Positions 46,685-57,190 of a DNA stretch of 64,000 nt are shown here, piece by piece (positions within the stretch are counted from its first letter, which is position 1; each line of letters opens with the position of its first letter). The position numbers were made by a program, and so were the translations under genes. This DNA is from Pantoea sp. SOD02. Lineage in GTDB: Bacteria; Pseudomonadota; Gammaproteobacteria; Enterobacterales; Enterobacteriaceae. Below the pieces are notes generated by a model that was not told the origin of the DNA, did no database searches, and saw only the letters and a program-made list of their open reading frames with translations. Location of the stretch: assembly GCF_024707505.1 (NCBI RefSeq), contig NZ_CP102604.1, positions 2,728,001-2,792,000 of the forward strand. The letters run 5' to 3'.

Positions 46685-49351
46685 ATGCTGCCTTATAAAT
46701 TTCCTCTGACATCCGGCAATGTAACGCGCTTTTTCGTGGTGTTTAACCTGGTGCTTTTTCTGGCGCTGGGCGCGATGGTGCACAATAGCGTCAATGCCTG
46801 GATTACAGAGAAGCGCTATGCGATGACCGATTTGGCACGCGCGATGCAGAAACGTATCGATGCGTCGCGCTTCGCTACGTGGCAGATCTATGAAAACCTT
46901 GCCACCAGCGCCGCCGGATCGTCGCCGAACAGCAATCTTCAGGAAACCCGCCTGCGCCCGGATGTCTATTATCTGGAAAAAACCCGCCGCAAAACCGAAG
47001 CGCTGATTTTTGGTTCGCACGATAGCAGCACGCTGGATATGACCATGCGCATGTCCAACTATCTCGATACGCTGTGGGGCGCGGAAAATCCGACCTGGTC
47101 GATGTACTTCCTCAATGGTCAGGATAACAGCCTGATTATGATCTCCACGCTGCCGCTGAAAGACATGGCGACACGTTATAAAGAGAGCGCGATTAATACG
47201 CTGGTTGATAGCCGCCGCGCCGAAATGCTGCAGCAGGCCAATGCGCTGGATGAGCGTGAAAGCTTCTCGCCGCTGCGTCATTTTGCCTGGCAGAACGATC
47301 ACTACTTTACGCTGCGTACCACCTTCAATCAGCCAGGCCATTTAGCCACCGTGGTCGCGTTCGATTTGCCGGTTAACGATCTGATCCCGCGCAATATGCC
47401 GTTGGAGAATTTCCAGCTACGCCAGGACGCCGCGCAAACTTCCACCACCGCCACCACCAGCGACGATACCAGCAGCGAAAGCACCCACGTGGCGCTGGTA
47501 AACCCGAATCTGGAGATCGCCGCATCGCTGCCAAGTACCTCGCTGCAGCTGGTGTATCGCGTGCCGCTCACCAGCCTGGCGCTGGATACGCTGCATAACC
47601 TGATGTGGCCGCTGCTGATCAACCTTGTGCTGTTTTTACTGTCGATTGCTGGCATTACGCTGCTGCGTCAGCAGTCGCTGCGCCCGAACGAAAACCAGAG
47701 CGCCGAGCTGGATTCGCTGCGCATGCTGAATGAAGAGATCGTGGCCAGCTTGCCGGTTGGTTTGCTGGTGTATGATTTCGCCACCAACCGCACGCTGCTC
47801 AGCAATAAAATCGCTGAACATCTGTTGCCGCACCTGAATTTGCAGAAAATCATCAATATGTCGGATCAGCATCAGGGCGTATTGCAGGCGACCATCAATA
47901 ACGAAGTGTATGAGATTCGCCACGCGCGCAGCGTGCTGTCGCCGCATACCCAGCTGTTTATGATGCGCGATCAGGACCGCGAATTGCTGGTGAATAAGAA
48001 GCTGCAGAAGGCGCAACAGGTGCTGGATCGCAATCACCAGATGCGTCAGCAATTAATGCATAACCTCGGCCATGCGCTTAATCGTCCGCTACAAAGCATG
48101 GTTAAGCAGTTGGTACAACTCAGCCAGCGTGACGATGACGAAAGCGTGCTCGATCTGCTCGACGAGAGCCAGGGCTTGGCGCGTCTGGTGGATGACATCG
48201 TGCTGCTCAATCGTCTTGAAGCGCATGACTGGTCGCCAGATGCCAGCGTGTTTAACCTGCAGGATATGCTGGATGAAATCGCGCTGGAAAGCCTGCCGCT
48301 ACTGCGCCGTAAAGGTCTGGCTTTAGTGGTGAACAACCATTTAGCCAATGACGAGATGCGCTTTGGCGATCGTCGTGCATTGCGTAAAGTTCTGACCACG
48401 CTGATGCACTATTCGCTGACTACCACGCGCTGGGGCAAGATTTCGCTGGAGATTAAAACCACTGAAGACAAGCCCAATCAGGTCTTACTGCAACTGGTGG
48501 ATACCGGCTCTGGCTTGAGCGTCGATGAGCTGGCGAACGTCGATTTCCCCTATCTCGGTGAAACCACGCAGGATCGTTTTGGTCAGGCATCCGGCATGGC
48601 ATTTTTCCTCTGTAAGCAACTGTGCAAACAGATGGGCGGCCAGCTGGAGATCATCGCTAAACCTGATATCGGCACACGCTACAATATCCAATTGCCGCTG
48701 GCGTTAGAGCAGCAAGGCGAACAGGAAGAGAAACTGCTGGAAGGCGTGACCGCATTGGTGGATATCGCCGTCGAAGATGTACACAAGATCGTTTGCCGCC
48801 ACCTCGAAAACTGGGGCGCGAAATGCCTGACGTCGGATGAACGCTTAACCGGTCAGGATCATGATGTGCTGGTGACCGACGATCCCGCCCGCCTGAACGG
48901 TTGGGCGCTGTTGCTGGCTGGTGACGAAATGGGTCATCACGCGTTGAACGATCAACAATTCCGGGTCAACTTCAATCTCAGTAATGCACTGCTTGATGCG
49001 CTGCTGGCCCTGATTGAAAAGCAGCTTTCTCATGATTTGTTAGAGGAGAGTCGCGAAGATGAAGAAGCCACGCCGCTGATGAGCGGAGGCTATTTCCAGC
49101 TGTTTACCGAGACAGTACCGCCAGATGTGAAGAGACTGTATACTGAAGCGGCGGAAAAGGATTATCCCTCGCTTGCTCAGACAGCACATCGCCTGAAAGG
49201 CGTGTTTGCCATGCTCAATCTGGGGTCAGGTAAACTGCTTTGTGAAGCGTTAGAACAACACATTAAAGTATGTGACGATTTAACCATTAAAAATACCACC
49301 AGTGAAATTGACGCGTACGTCAGCCAACTGCTGCAGCAAGGTAACCAATAA
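46685..49351 (+). CDS. rcsD: Phosphotransfer intermediate RcsD
   Basis: Inner-membrane phosphotransmitter of the Rcs envelope-stress relay; it passes phosphate from RcsC to RcsB. Length is 888 residues (E. coli 890). Two membrane helices (~17-37 and ~305-325) flank a periplasmic domain; a degenerate histidine-kinase-like core follows (HNLGHALNRPLQSMVK, ~455-470; no functional ATPase). An ABL domain (~690-790) and a C-terminal HPt domain have phospho-His at about 835 in QTAHRLKGVFAML. It is immediately followed by rcsB (one-base gap). Confidence 0.95.
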   Translation: MLPYKFPLTSGNVTRFFVVFNLVLFLALGAMVHNSVNAWITEKRYAMTDLARAMQKRIDASRFATWQIYENLATSAAGSSPNSNLQETRLRPDVYYLEKTRRKTEALIFGSHDSSTLDMTMRMSNYLDTLWGAENPTWSMYFLNGQDNSLIMISTLPLKDMATRYKESAINTLVDSRRAEMLQQANALDERESFSPLRHFAWQNDHYFTLRTTFNQPGHLATVVAFDLPVNDLIPRNMPLENFQLRQDAAQTSTTATTSDDTSSESTHVALVNPNLEIAASLPSTSLQLVYRVPLTSLALDTLHNLMWPLLINLVLFLLSIAGITLLRQQSLRPNENQSAELDSLRMLNEEIVASLPVGLLVYDFATNRTLLSNKIAEHLLPHLNLQKIINMSDQHQGVLQATINNEVYEIRHARSVLSPHTQLFMMRDQDRELLVNKKLQKAQQVLDRNHQMRQQLMHNLGHALNRPLQSMVKQLVQLSQRDDDESVLDLLDESQGLARLVDDIVLLNRLEAHDWSPDASVFNLQDMLDEIALESLPLLRRKGLALVVNNHLANDEMRFGDRRALRKVLTTLMHYSLTTTRWGKISLEIKTTEDKPNQVLLQLVDTGSGLSVDELANVDFPYLGETTQDRFGQASGMAFFLCKQLCKQMGGQLEIIAKPDIGTRYNIQLPLALEQQGEQEEKLLEGVTALVDIAVEDVHKIVCRHLENWGAKCLTSDERLTGQDHDVLVTDDPARLNGWALLLAGDEMGHHALNDQQFRVNFNLSNALLDALLALIEKQLSHDLLEESREDEEATPLMSGGYFQLFTETVPPDVKRLYTEAAEKDYPSLAQTAHRLKGVFAMLNLGSGKLLCEALEQHIKVCDDLTIKNTTSEIDAYVSQLLQQGNQ

Positions 49352-49352
49352 G

Positions 49353-50003
49353 ATGAATAACTTGAACGTAATTATTGCCGATGACCATCCGATCGTTCTG
49401 TTCGGTATCCGTAAGTCACTGGAACAGATTGAATGGGTTAACGTTGTAGGTGAGTTTGAAGACTCAACAGCATTAGTAAACAGCTTGCCTAAACTGGACG
49501 CCAATGTCCTGATTACCGACCTCTCCATGCCAGGCGAGAAGTACGGTGACGGTATCACCCTGATTAAATACATCAAACGTCACTATCCGGATCTCTCGAT
49601 TATCGTTCTTACCATGAACAATAACCCAGCGATCCTGAGCGCGGTGTTGGATCTGGATATCGAAGGGATCGTACTGAAGCAAGGCGCACCAACCGATCTG
49701 CCAAAAGCATTGGCTGCTCTGCAGAAAGGCAAAAAATATACGCCGGAAAGCGTGGCAAAACTGCTGGAGCGCATCAGCGCTGGCGGTTACGGTGACAAAC
49801 GTCTGTCGCCGAAAGAGAGCGAAGTACTGCGTCTGTTCGCAGAAGGTTTCCTGGTGACTGAGATCGCTAAGAAACTGAACCGCAGTATCAAAACCATCAG
49901 TAGCCAGAAGAAATCAGCCATGATGAAACTGGGCGTGGAAAACGATATCGCGCTGCTGAACTATCTCTCTTCTGTTAGCGCCACTCAGGTCGACAAAGAG
50001 TAA
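49353..50003 (+). CDS. rcsB: Response regulator RcsB
   Basis: NarL/FixJ-type regulator controlling capsule (colanic/stewartan-type), motility, division and acid-resistance genes, alone or with RcsA, GadE or BglJ. Length is 216 residues, as in E. coli. The receiver domain has Asp10, Asp11 and phospho-acceptor Asp56 (ANVLITDLSMPGEK). The LuxR-type DNA-binding domain (~150-210) contains LSPKESEVLRLFAEGFLVTE and the recognition helix NRSIKTISSQKKSAM. The ATG at 49353 gives the E. coli-like start NNLNVIIADDHP. Confidence 0.97.
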   Translation: MNNLNVIIADDHPIVLFGIRKSLEQIEWVNVVGEFEDSTALVNSLPKLDANVLITDLSMPGEKYGDGITLIKYIKRHYPDLSIIVLTMNNNPAILSAVLDLDIEGIVLKQGAPTDLPKALAALQKGKKYTPESVAKLLERISAGGYGDKRLSPKESEVLRLFAEGFLVTEIAKKLNRSIKTISSQKKSAMMKLGVENDIALLNYLSSVSATQVDKE

Positions 50004-50011
50004 TCCTCAAT

Positions 50012-50043
50012 GGGCGGCGTCTTCTGACACCGCCCGTTTTTTT
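50012..50043 (+). terminator. rcsB Rho-independent terminator
   Basis: GGGCGGCGT and ACACCGCCC pair over nine positions with one wobble, followed by G and seven T. It lies between convergent rcsB and rcsC. Confidence 0.85.
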
Positions 50044-50052
50044 GCTCGCTTA

Positions 50053-52908
50053 TTACGTCTCTTCCCTGCCCTTTCTGACGCGTTCCGCATACACCGCCAG
50101 CGTACTTTTCAGCACATCCAGCGTAACTGGCTTCGACAAACAGTTATCCATGCCCGCATCCATACAGCGCTGCTTCTCTTCCGCTAACGCATTGGCCGTG
50201 ACGCCAATCACCGGGAAAGTATGTCCTAGCTGACGCAGACGTTGTGTCAGGCGATAACCATCCATGTTCGGCATGTTCACATCGCTCAGCACGATATCGA
50301 TATGATTGCGGCTCAGCACGTTCAGCGCATCCACGCCGTCCTGCGCGGTTTTGGTCTGATAACCCACGGTGCCCAACTGTTCCGACAGCAGCATGCGGTT
50401 GATCGGATGGTCATCAACAATCAGCACGATGATATCTTCGAAGGTCGCGGCCGCTTTTGGCGCGGTTAACGGCAGCGGCGTGGCGGTTTCGCTATTGATG
50501 TTGATGCGATAGATGCGGCCTAACAGCTGCGGCAGATCGTGCAGCATCGCGCTGCTCTGAATCCATTGCCCCGGCGCGGTTTCGTGCGGCATGTCGATGT
50601 GCTGACCACAGATACGAATATGCGCGCGTCCGCTTTGCGCAGCGGGCTCATCGTGATCGCTGATGATCACATCATCCGCTGCCGCCTGGCCGTGATAATA
50701 CGCTACCTGAATGCCCTGCTGTTGCAGCAGACGCAGCAGGAAGCTGGCGAGATATTCATTGCGCATATCGAGCCAGATGGCTTTTTCCTGCAAGCCGTCC
50801 AGCAACGGTGGTGCCGCCATCTGACCGGAATAGATCGGAATGCGCACGATAAACTGGCTGCCCATGCCCGGTTCGGAATCGACTTCGATATCACCGTCCA
50901 TCATGTTGATCAGCTTTTCACAGATCGCCAGCCCTAAGCCAGTTCCCTGGAAGTTACGCTGCACGCCCGAACCTACCTGGAAGAATGGATCGAACAGGCG
51001 CGTCACCTCTTTGGCCGGAATACCGACGCCGGTATCACGCACGCGGAACGCCAGATATCCCTCTTTGACGTAAGCATGCAGGATGATGCAGCCGGTATGG
51101 GTGAATTTGATGGCGTTGTTCAGCAGGTTAGATATCACCTGCTGGAGGCGCATGGCGTCGCCATCCATGGTCAGCGGCACATCATTTTCGATAAATACAT
51201 ACAGCGTCAGGCGTTTACGCACCACCAGCGACAGATAGTTGCTGGCAATATGATTGACCACTTCTCGCGGCGAGAAAGGATGTGGCTCGATTTTCAGCTG
51301 CTCGGATTCAATCTTCGAGAAGTCGAGGATGTCGCTGATGATCTTCAGCAGCAGGCTCGACGAGTTGTTCATCGCCGTCACCAGTGAATCGACGCCTTTC
51401 GGCAGCACTTTGGTTTGCAGCAGATCGAGGTTACCGATAATGCCGTACAGCGGCGTGCGCAGTTCATGGCTGACGGTGGCAAGGAACATCGATTTCGACT
51501 GGCTTGCCTGCTCGGCTGAGTGCGCCATCTCCTGCAGCGACTGCTCCATACGCACGCGCGCCGAAACATCGACCAGCACGCAAATCGCCACGTTTTCATT
51601 GCGATAACGCGAATGCACAAAGCTGATTTGCAGGTTGGTGTTGCTGCCGGTCAGCACATCGACAAAGTTAACCTGCTGACCACCGATGATTTCATTCAGA
51701 CGCTGGCGATCTTCCTGCGTCAGCAGCGTCAGATAGTTATGTGCCAACTCGTTACTCAGAATGTTGGTGCCATCGCTGGTGCGCAGAATACAGATGCCGA
51801 CCGGCGCCGAGGCGACAATCTTGCGGTTGAACTGTTCGTGCTCCTCCAGCCGATGCGCATTCTCTTCGGCCGGCAGGAACATGCGGCGCTCAAAAATCCA
51901 CGCCAGCGTAAAGAGAATCACCGCCGTGAAGATGTTGAGCAGCAGCGCGTTAATCAGCATCAGCTTGAGCTGATCCATCAACACGTCGGTGGAAAGCGAC
52001 CACACCACATTGAGATTCGACGGCGGCAGCGGCTTCTTCAGCACCAGCTGGCGATAGCTGTCGAGATAGCCGAACCAGGTGCTGTTGTCCGGTAGATCGT
52101 CAAGCGAGTAGCCCGGTCCGCCGCGACGTGAGCTAAGCAGCGGACGGTAGTTTTCATCGGTGATGGTGGCCACCAGCGGCAAACCGCCCGGCTGAATGAA
52201 CTCATCAAGACGGATATTCTGCTCCACGCCCAGCAGCGCCTGCAGTTTGTTCGCCACATACACCGGCATCACCATATAGAAGTTGCCGACGCCCGGCTGC
52301 GCGCTGCTGGTGATCCAGTACATCGGCTGGCGGCGCTCTTCTTCATTGCCGTTGCGATAGTGCAGCACGCGTTCGCGCAGCGCTTTCAGGCTACGTTCAC
52401 GATCAACCGAATTGTTGCTGCCGATGGTGAAATCGGCCAGACACTGGTTTTCGCCACCGATGAAGAACACGCGGTTCAATTCATACGCCGAAGCAAAATT
52501 GCTTTTCCAGTAATTGATGTAGTAGCTGAGCGAATCCAGCGAGTTGCGCCAGGTGTTGCTCATTGAAGTGCAGTCGCCATCGGAAAACAGCGGCGTAAAC
52601 TGCGGCAGCGCACCTTTACCCGGCGGCAAACCGTTAAGCACATCCAGACCGTTAGCACTGCTGCTCAGACGATTTTCGGTGATGTATTTCAGCTCGCGCA
52701 TCACATCCGCCGAATGGCGTACGTACCACTCAGCCTGACCGTAATTGGTAGCAAACTCCTGACGCACCGCGTTCTCTTTCTCGTGCAGCACGTTAATAAT
52801 GTAGAAAGTGGTCAGCAGCGCACCCAGCGCCCAGAGCAGCAACGCCAGCGCACGAAACAGATAGCGCGAAATTCGAAGCGTAGTGCGAAAGGAGACAAGA
52901 TATTTCAA
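50053..52908 (-). CDS. rcsC: Hybrid sensor kinase RcsC
   Basis: Hybrid histidine kinase/phosphatase at the top of the Rcs relay; RcsF and IgaA feed it from the envelope. Length is 951 residues (E. coli 949). Two membrane helices (~20-42 and ~315-335) flank a periplasmic domain. A PAS-like region (~358-450) precedes the phospho-His in ATVSHELRTPLYGIIG (~475-490) and an ATPase domain with NLLNNAIKFTH, DTGVGIP and GTGLGLAI. An ABL domain (~700-800) is followed by a C-terminal receiver with phospho-Asp in DIVLSDVNMPNMDGYRL (~870-886). Convergent with rcsB, as in E. coli. Confidence 0.96.
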   Translation of the reverse strand: MKYLVSFRTTLRISRYLFRALALLLWALGALLTTFYIINVLHEKENAVRQEFATNYGQAEWYVRHSADVMRELKYITENRLSSSANGLDVLNGLPPGKGALPQFTPLFSDGDCTSMSNTWRNSLDSLSYYINYWKSNFASAYELNRVFFIGGENQCLADFTIGSNNSVDRERSLKALRERVLHYRNGNEEERRQPMYWITSSAQPGVGNFYMVMPVYVANKLQALLGVEQNIRLDEFIQPGGLPLVATITDENYRPLLSSRRGGPGYSLDDLPDNSTWFGYLDSYRQLVLKKPLPPSNLNVVWSLSTDVLMDQLKLMLINALLLNIFTAVILFTLAWIFERRMFLPAEENAHRLEEHEQFNRKIVASAPVGICILRTSDGTNILSNELAHNYLTLLTQEDRQRLNEIIGGQQVNFVDVLTGSNTNLQISFVHSRYRNENVAICVLVDVSARVRMEQSLQEMAHSAEQASQSKSMFLATVSHELRTPLYGIIGNLDLLQTKVLPKGVDSLVTAMNNSSSLLLKIISDILDFSKIESEQLKIEPHPFSPREVVNHIASNYLSLVVRKRLTLYVFIENDVPLTMDGDAMRLQQVISNLLNNAIKFTHTGCIILHAYVKEGYLAFRVRDTGVGIPAKEVTRLFDPFFQVGSGVQRNFQGTGLGLAICEKLINMMDGDIEVDSEPGMGSQFIVRIPIYSGQMAAPPLLDGLQEKAIWLDMRNEYLASFLLRLLQQQGIQVAYYHGQAAADDVIISDHDEPAAQSGRAHIRICGQHIDMPHETAPGQWIQSSAMLHDLPQLLGRIYRININSETATPLPLTAPKAAATFEDIIVLIVDDHPINRMLLSEQLGTVGYQTKTAQDGVDALNVLSRNHIDIVLSDVNMPNMDGYRLTQRLRQLGHTFPVIGVTANALAEEKQRCMDAGMDNCLSKPVTLDVLKSTLAVYAERVRKGREET

Positions 52909-53015
52909 AAGAGGCTCACTGGCGGTAAGAGTTATCAGGATGTTGAAAAGCTTTCATACACTAGCTTTATCGGCCCTAAAAAGCCAGCTAGCCCGCGCCT
53001 TTAGCGGAAAACTCA

Positions 53016-53054
53016 GATAAAAAAACGGCAGGCCAGTTTCCTGACCTGCCGTTT
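53016..53054 (-). terminator. gyrA Rho-independent terminator
   Basis: On the minus strand AAACGGCAGGTCAG-GAAA-CTGGCCTGCCGTTT forms a long stem with one wobble, followed by further T residues; it starts 18 bp after the gyrA stop. Confidence 0.85.
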
Positions 53055-53071
53055 AATAAAGCCGTTACGAA

Positions 53072-55711
53072 TTACTCTTCGTCGTCAGCTTCTGGTGCTT
53101 CGTCGTCGCTGTCCACTTCCGGCGCGATATCATCCTCGCCTTCCGCTACGCTACCGTCGATGGCGTCGAGTTCTTCCTCTTCCACCGGCTCAGCAACGCG
53201 TTGCAGACCCACCACGTTTTCATCTTCCGCAGTACGGATCAGAATCACGCCTTGGGTGTTACGGCCAACCACGCTGACTTCTGACACGCGAGTACGCACC
53301 AGCGTACCGGCATCGGTGATCATCATGATCTGATCGCCATCCACCACCTGTACCGCACCGATAACCGGTCCGTTACGATCGGTGACTTTAATCGAGATCA
53401 CGCCCTGGGTCGCACGCGACTTGGTTGGATACTCGGTATTGGCGGTACGTTTACCGTAACCGTTCTGCGTCACGGTGAGGATCGCGCCCTCTTCACGTGG
53501 CACAATCAGCGACACCACTTTGTCACTTTCAGCCAGCTTAATACCGCGCACGCCCGAAGCCGAACGGCCCATCGCACGTACCGCAGTTTCAGCGAAGCGC
53601 ACCACTTTACCGGCGGCAGAGAACAGCATCGCTTCGTCGCTACCGTTGGTCAGCGCCACACCAATCAGCTCATCATCCTCACGCAGGTTGATGGCGATGA
53701 TGCCCGCGCTACGCGGACGGCTGAACTCTTGCAACGCGGTTTTCTTCACGGTACCGCTCGCGGTGGCCATGAAGATGTTGAAGCCTTCTGTGTATTCACG
53801 CACCGGCAGAATGGCGGTGATACGTTCGTTAGCTTCCAGCGGCAACAGGTTGACGATTGGACGACCGCGCGCACCACGGCTGGCTTCCGGCAGCTGATAG
53901 ACCTTCATCCAGTAGAGACGGCCACGGCTGGAGAAGCACAGAATGGTGTCATGGGTGTTGGCCACCAGCAGACGGTCGATAAAGTCTTCTTCTTTAATAC
54001 GTGCGGCGGATTTGCCTTTACCACCGCGACGCTGGGCTTCATAGTCCGTCAGCGGTTGGTATTTGACATAACCCTGATGCGACAGCGTCACCACAACGTC
54101 TTCCTGATTAATCAGGTCTTCGATGTTGATGTCTGCACTGTTCGCGGTGATTTCAGTACGACGTGCATCGCCGAACTGATCGCGCATCAGCTCCAGCTCT
54201 TCACGGATCACTTCCATCAGGCGCTCAGCGCTCTGCAGGATGTGCAGCAGCTCAGCGATCTGATCCAGCAGCTCTTTGTATTCGTCGAGCAGTTTTTCGT
54301 GCTCAAGGCCGGTCAGTTTCTGCAGACGCAGATCCAGAATCGCCTGCGCTTGCTGTTCGGTCAGATAATATTGACCATCGCGAATACCAAACTCGGCTTC
54401 CAGCCACTCTGGACGCGCGGCATCGTTACCGGCACGTTCCAGCATCGCGGCAACGTTACCCAGATCCCACGACTGTGCCAACAGGCCCAGTTTCGCTTCG
54501 GCTGGCGTTGGTGCACGACGAATCAGTTCGATGATCGGATCGATGTTCGCCAGCGCAATCGCCAGGCCTTCAAGGATGTGAGCACGATCGCGCGCTTTAC
54601 GCAGTTCGAAAATGGTACGACGCGTAACCACTTCACGACGGTGACGAACGAAGGCTTCGATGATGCCTTTCAGCGTCATGATCTTCGGCTGGCCCTGATG
54701 CAGCGCCACCATGTTGATGCCGAAAGAGACCTGCAGCTGGGTCAGCGAGTAGAGGTTGTTGAGAACCACTTCACCGACCGCATCGCGTTTGATCTCAATG
54801 ACAACACGCATGCCGTCTTTATCAGATTCGTCACGCAGCGCGCTGATGCCTTCTACGCGCTTTTCTTTCACCAGCTCGGCGATCTTCTCGATCAGGCGCG
54901 CTTTGTTCACCTGATACGGCAGTTCGTGCACGATGATGGTTTCACGGCCGGTCTTGGCATCGGTTTCCACTTCGCCACGTGCGCGGATATAAATCTTACC
55001 GCGCCCGGTGCGATAGGCTTCTTCGATACCGCGACGACCATTGATGAACGCAGCGGTCGGGAAATCTGGCCCGGTGATGTGCTCCATCAAACCTTCAACG
55101 GTGATGTCTTCATCTTCGATGAAGGCCAGACAGCCGTTGATCACTTCCGTGAGGTTGTGCGGTGGAATGTTGGTTGCCATACCTACCGCGATACCGGAAG
55201 AACCGTTTACCAGCAGGTTAGGAATTTTGGTTGGCAGGACTTCAGGGATCTGCTCGGTGCCGTCATAGTTCGGCACGAAATCGACGGTTTCCTTTTCCAG
55301 GTCAGCCAGCAGCTCCGAAGAGATCTTTGCCATGCGCACTTCGGTATAACGCATCGCTGCGGCGGAGTCGCCGTCGACCGAACCAAAGTTACCCTGACCG
55401 TCAACCAGCATGTAGCGCAGGGAGAATGGCTGGGCCATACGCACGATACTTTCGTATACCGCGGAATCGCCGTGCGGGTGATATTTACCGATGACGTCAC
55501 CGACCACACGGGCGGATTTTTTATAGGGTTTATTCCAGTCGTTGCCCAGTTCGCTCATGGCAAAAAGCACACGGCGGTGTACCGGCTTCAGACCATCACG
55601 CACATCGGGTAAGGCTCGGCCAACAATGACCGACATGGCGTAATCGAGGTAGGAGTTTTTTAACTCTTCTTCGATATTGACCGGTGTAATTTCTCTCGCA
55701 AGGTCGCTCAT
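53072..55711 (-). CDS. gyrA: DNA gyrase subunit A
   Basis: Catalytic DNA cleavage/religation subunit of gyrase. Length is 879 residues (E. coli 875). Winged-helix breakage domain with catalytic Tyr122 ([11 protein letters not shown]), then the beta-pinwheel C-terminal domain with its GyrA box (QRRGGKGK, ~560), and an acidic tail EAPEADDEE. The quinolone-resistance region reads [10 protein letters not shown]: Ser83 is wild type, while position 87 is Glu rather than the Asp of E. coli. Divergent from ubiG. Confidence 0.97.
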   Translation of the reverse strand: MSDLAREITPVNIEEELKNSYLDYAMSVIVGRALPDVRDGLKPVHRRVLFAMSELGNDWNKPYKKSARVVGDVIGKYHPHGDSAVYESIVRMAQPFSLRYMLVDGQGNFGSVDGDSAAAMRYTEVRMAKISSELLADLEKETVDFVPNYDGTEQIPEVLPTKIPNLLVNGSSGIAVGMATNIPPHNLTEVINGCLAFIEDEDITVEGLMEHITGPDFPTAAFINGRRGIEEAYRTGRGKIYIRARGEVETDAKTGRETIIVHELPYQVNKARLIEKIAELVKEKRVEGISALRDESDKDGMRVVIEIKRDAVGEVVLNNLYSLTQLQVSFGINMVALHQGQPKIMTLKGIIEAFVRHRREVVTRRTIFELRKARDRAHILEGLAIALANIDPIIELIRRAPTPAEAKLGLLAQSWDLGNVAAMLERAGNDAARPEWLEAEFGIRDGQYYLTEQQAQAILDLRLQKLTGLEHEKLLDEYKELLDQIAELLHILQSAERLMEVIREELELMRDQFGDARRTEITANSADINIEDLINQEDVVVTLSHQGYVKYQPLTDYEAQRRGGKGKSAARIKEEDFIDRLLVANTHDTILCFSSRGRLYWMKVYQLPEASRGARGRPIVNLLPLEANERITAILPVREYTEGFNIFMATASGTVKKTALQEFSRPRSAGIIAINLREDDELIGVALTNGSDEAMLFSAAGKVVRFAETAVRAMGRSASGVRGIKLAESDKVVSLIVPREEGAILTVTQNGYGKRTANTEYPTKSRATQGVISIKVTDRNGPVIGAVQVVDGDQIMMITDAGTLVRTRVSEVSVVGRNTQGVILIRTAEDENVVGLQRVAEPVEEEELDAIDGSVAEGEDDIAPEVDSDDEAPEADDEE

Positions 55712-55887
55712 GGAGCCGCTATCCCTCTACATAATCCCGGATTTAAAGGTGCGAAAGTATATCACATCGCTTCCCTTCGGTGAACGTTAACCAGGCCTTA
55801 ATCCCGCTTTTCCTTTAGCGTGAGAGATGCGTTCGCGTGACTTAAGCGTTTATACTGAGGGAATATTTTGTCTGGAGTGATGATTCA

Positions 55888-56613
55888 ATGAGTGAACAAC
55901 CGCAGGAAAGCCGCCAGAACGTTGACCACGCCGAGATTGCCAAGTTTGAGGCCGTGGCATCCCGCTGGTGGGATTTAGAGGGTGAATTTAAGCCGTTGCA
56001 CCGTATCAATCCCCTGCGACTCGGCTGGATAGCGCAGCACAGCAATGGCCTTTTCGGCAAGAAAGTGCTTGATGTCGGCTGCGGCGGCGGCATTCTGGCG
56101 GAGAGCATGGCGCGTGAGGGCGCTGAGGTTACTGGCCTGGATATGGGCGCGGATCCGCTGGAAGTGGCGCGTCTGCACGCGCTGGAGAGCGGCGTTAGTG
56201 TTAATTACGTGCAGCAAACCGTGGAAGATCACGCCGCAAGCCACGCCGGCCAATATGATGTGGTGACCTGCATGGAGATGCTGGAGCATGTGCCGGATCC
56301 GCGCTCGGTGGTATTGGCCTGCGCGCAGCTGGTGAAGCCCGGCGGCGAAGTGTTCTTCTCCACCATCAACCGCAATCCAAAAGCCTGGCTGCTGGCAGTG
56401 TTTGGTGCCGAGTATGTGCTGCGCATGGTGCCGCGCGGGACGCACGACGTGAAGAAATTCATCCGTCCTGCCGAGCTGCTGAACTGGGTCGATGAAACCC
56501 CGCTGCGTGAAAGAAACATGATTGGCCTGCACTACAATCCGCTGACCAACCAGTTCCGTTTAGGCCGCGGTGTAGATGTTAACTATATGATTCATACGCA
56601 TCGTCAGGAGTGA
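55888..56613 (+). CDS. ubiG: Ubiquinone biosynthesis O-methyltransferase UbiG
   Basis: SAM-dependent methyltransferase performing both O-methylations of ubiquinone synthesis. Length is 241 residues (E. coli 240). SAM motif [17 protein letters not shown] (~60-75), acidic motif GLDMGADP (~82), motif [18 protein letters not shown] (~126-141), and a membrane-binding insertion around [20 protein letters not shown]. Start supported by GGAGTGAT upstream. The gene is followed by REP-like units. Confidence 0.96.
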   Translation: MSEQPQESRQNVDHAEIAKFEAVASRWWDLEGEFKPLHRINPLRLGWIAQHSNGLFGKKVLDVGCGGGILAESMAREGAEVTGLDMGADPLEVARLHALESGVSVNYVQQTVEDHAASHAGQYDVVTCMEMLEHVPDPRSVVLACAQLVKPGGEVFFSTINRNPKAWLLAVFGAEYVLRMVPRGTHDVKKFIRPAELLNWVDETPLRERNMIGLHYNPLTNQFRLGRGVDVNYMIHTHRQE

Positions 56614-56622
56614 TGTCATCCC

Positions 56623-56726
56623 GGTGCGCATAAATGCGCACCCTACGAAAAATCGCACCATCACCGTATTCATACCGGCGCGCATCAATACGCAGCATCA
56701 CCGTAGGGTCGCCATTCATGGCGACC
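56623..56726. repeat. REP-like cluster, forms B and A
   Basis: 56623-56647 is form B (GGTGCGCATAAATGCGCACC then CTACG). 56701-56726 is a perfect inverted form A (CCGTAGGGTCGCCATTCATG then GCGACC). The stretch between (about 56665-56700) looks like a decayed form B. The cluster starts ten bases after the ubiG stop. The rest of the ubiG-nrdA gap to 57190 is promoter DNA for nrdA, with a T-rich tract but no gene I can see. Confidence 0.85.
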
Positions 56727-57074
56727 TCTTATCCAGATCAATTTCCTTTTAGACGCGTACCAGTCTTTTTTATAGGCTAAGCAAGTCACAAAAAATTCAT
56801 AAGCAATTTTAGATAAGTTCGCTGCTGGCGGCCTTGTCGGGGCTTTTTTCATCTAAGAAAATTCCTGAAGCGCGGTGGTTGAGCAAGAAACACGCGTCCG
56901 ATCATAAAGTGAAAAAAAAGTGCTGAGCGGTTGACACTAAGTGCAGGCCTTGCGGCATGCGGATCCAGGATTTTAGCCAGCCGCTAAGGACGATTTTTTA
57001 GTGAAAATCAACTCTTGTTAAGAAGAGATTGCTGACTAGAATACTCACCATATTGTTGTTCAAACTTCCCGCAC

Positions 57075-57090
57075 CCCCTATATATAGTGT
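57075..57090. promoter_or_regulatory. NrdR box upstream of nrdA
   Basis: CCCCTATATATAGTGT matches the NrdR consensus acaCwAtATaTwGtgt at 13 contiguous positions. A weaker second copy may lie 30 bp upstream around 57045-57060, in the three-helical-turn spacing NrdR uses. NrdR represses class Ia RNR when dATP is high. Confidence 0.7.
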
Positions 57091-57099
57091 TTATCCACA
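57091..57099 (+). promoter_or_regulatory. DnaA box, forward
   Basis: TTATCCACA, a perfect consensus DnaA box directly abutting the NrdR box. In E. coli DnaA regulates nrdAB through such boxes. Confidence 0.75.
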
Positions 57100-57121
57100 G
57101 GCTTACTCACAACGAGCGGCT

Positions 57122-57130
57122 TGTGCATAA
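57122..57130 (-). promoter_or_regulatory. DnaA box, reverse
   Basis: Reads TTATGCACA on the minus strand, matching TTWTNCACA. A weaker third match (57135-57143 region, CTATGCACA on the minus strand) follows. Confidence 0.6.
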
Positions 57131-57190
57131 ACCTTGTGCATAGATGGGGGATAAATACGTCATTCATGCATGGACAGGTAAAAACGCGAC

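Noticed and set aside
53729..55612. 627-codon plus-strand frame
   Set aside because: Antisense shadow of gyrA; the minus strand encodes a full-length, motif-complete GyrA.
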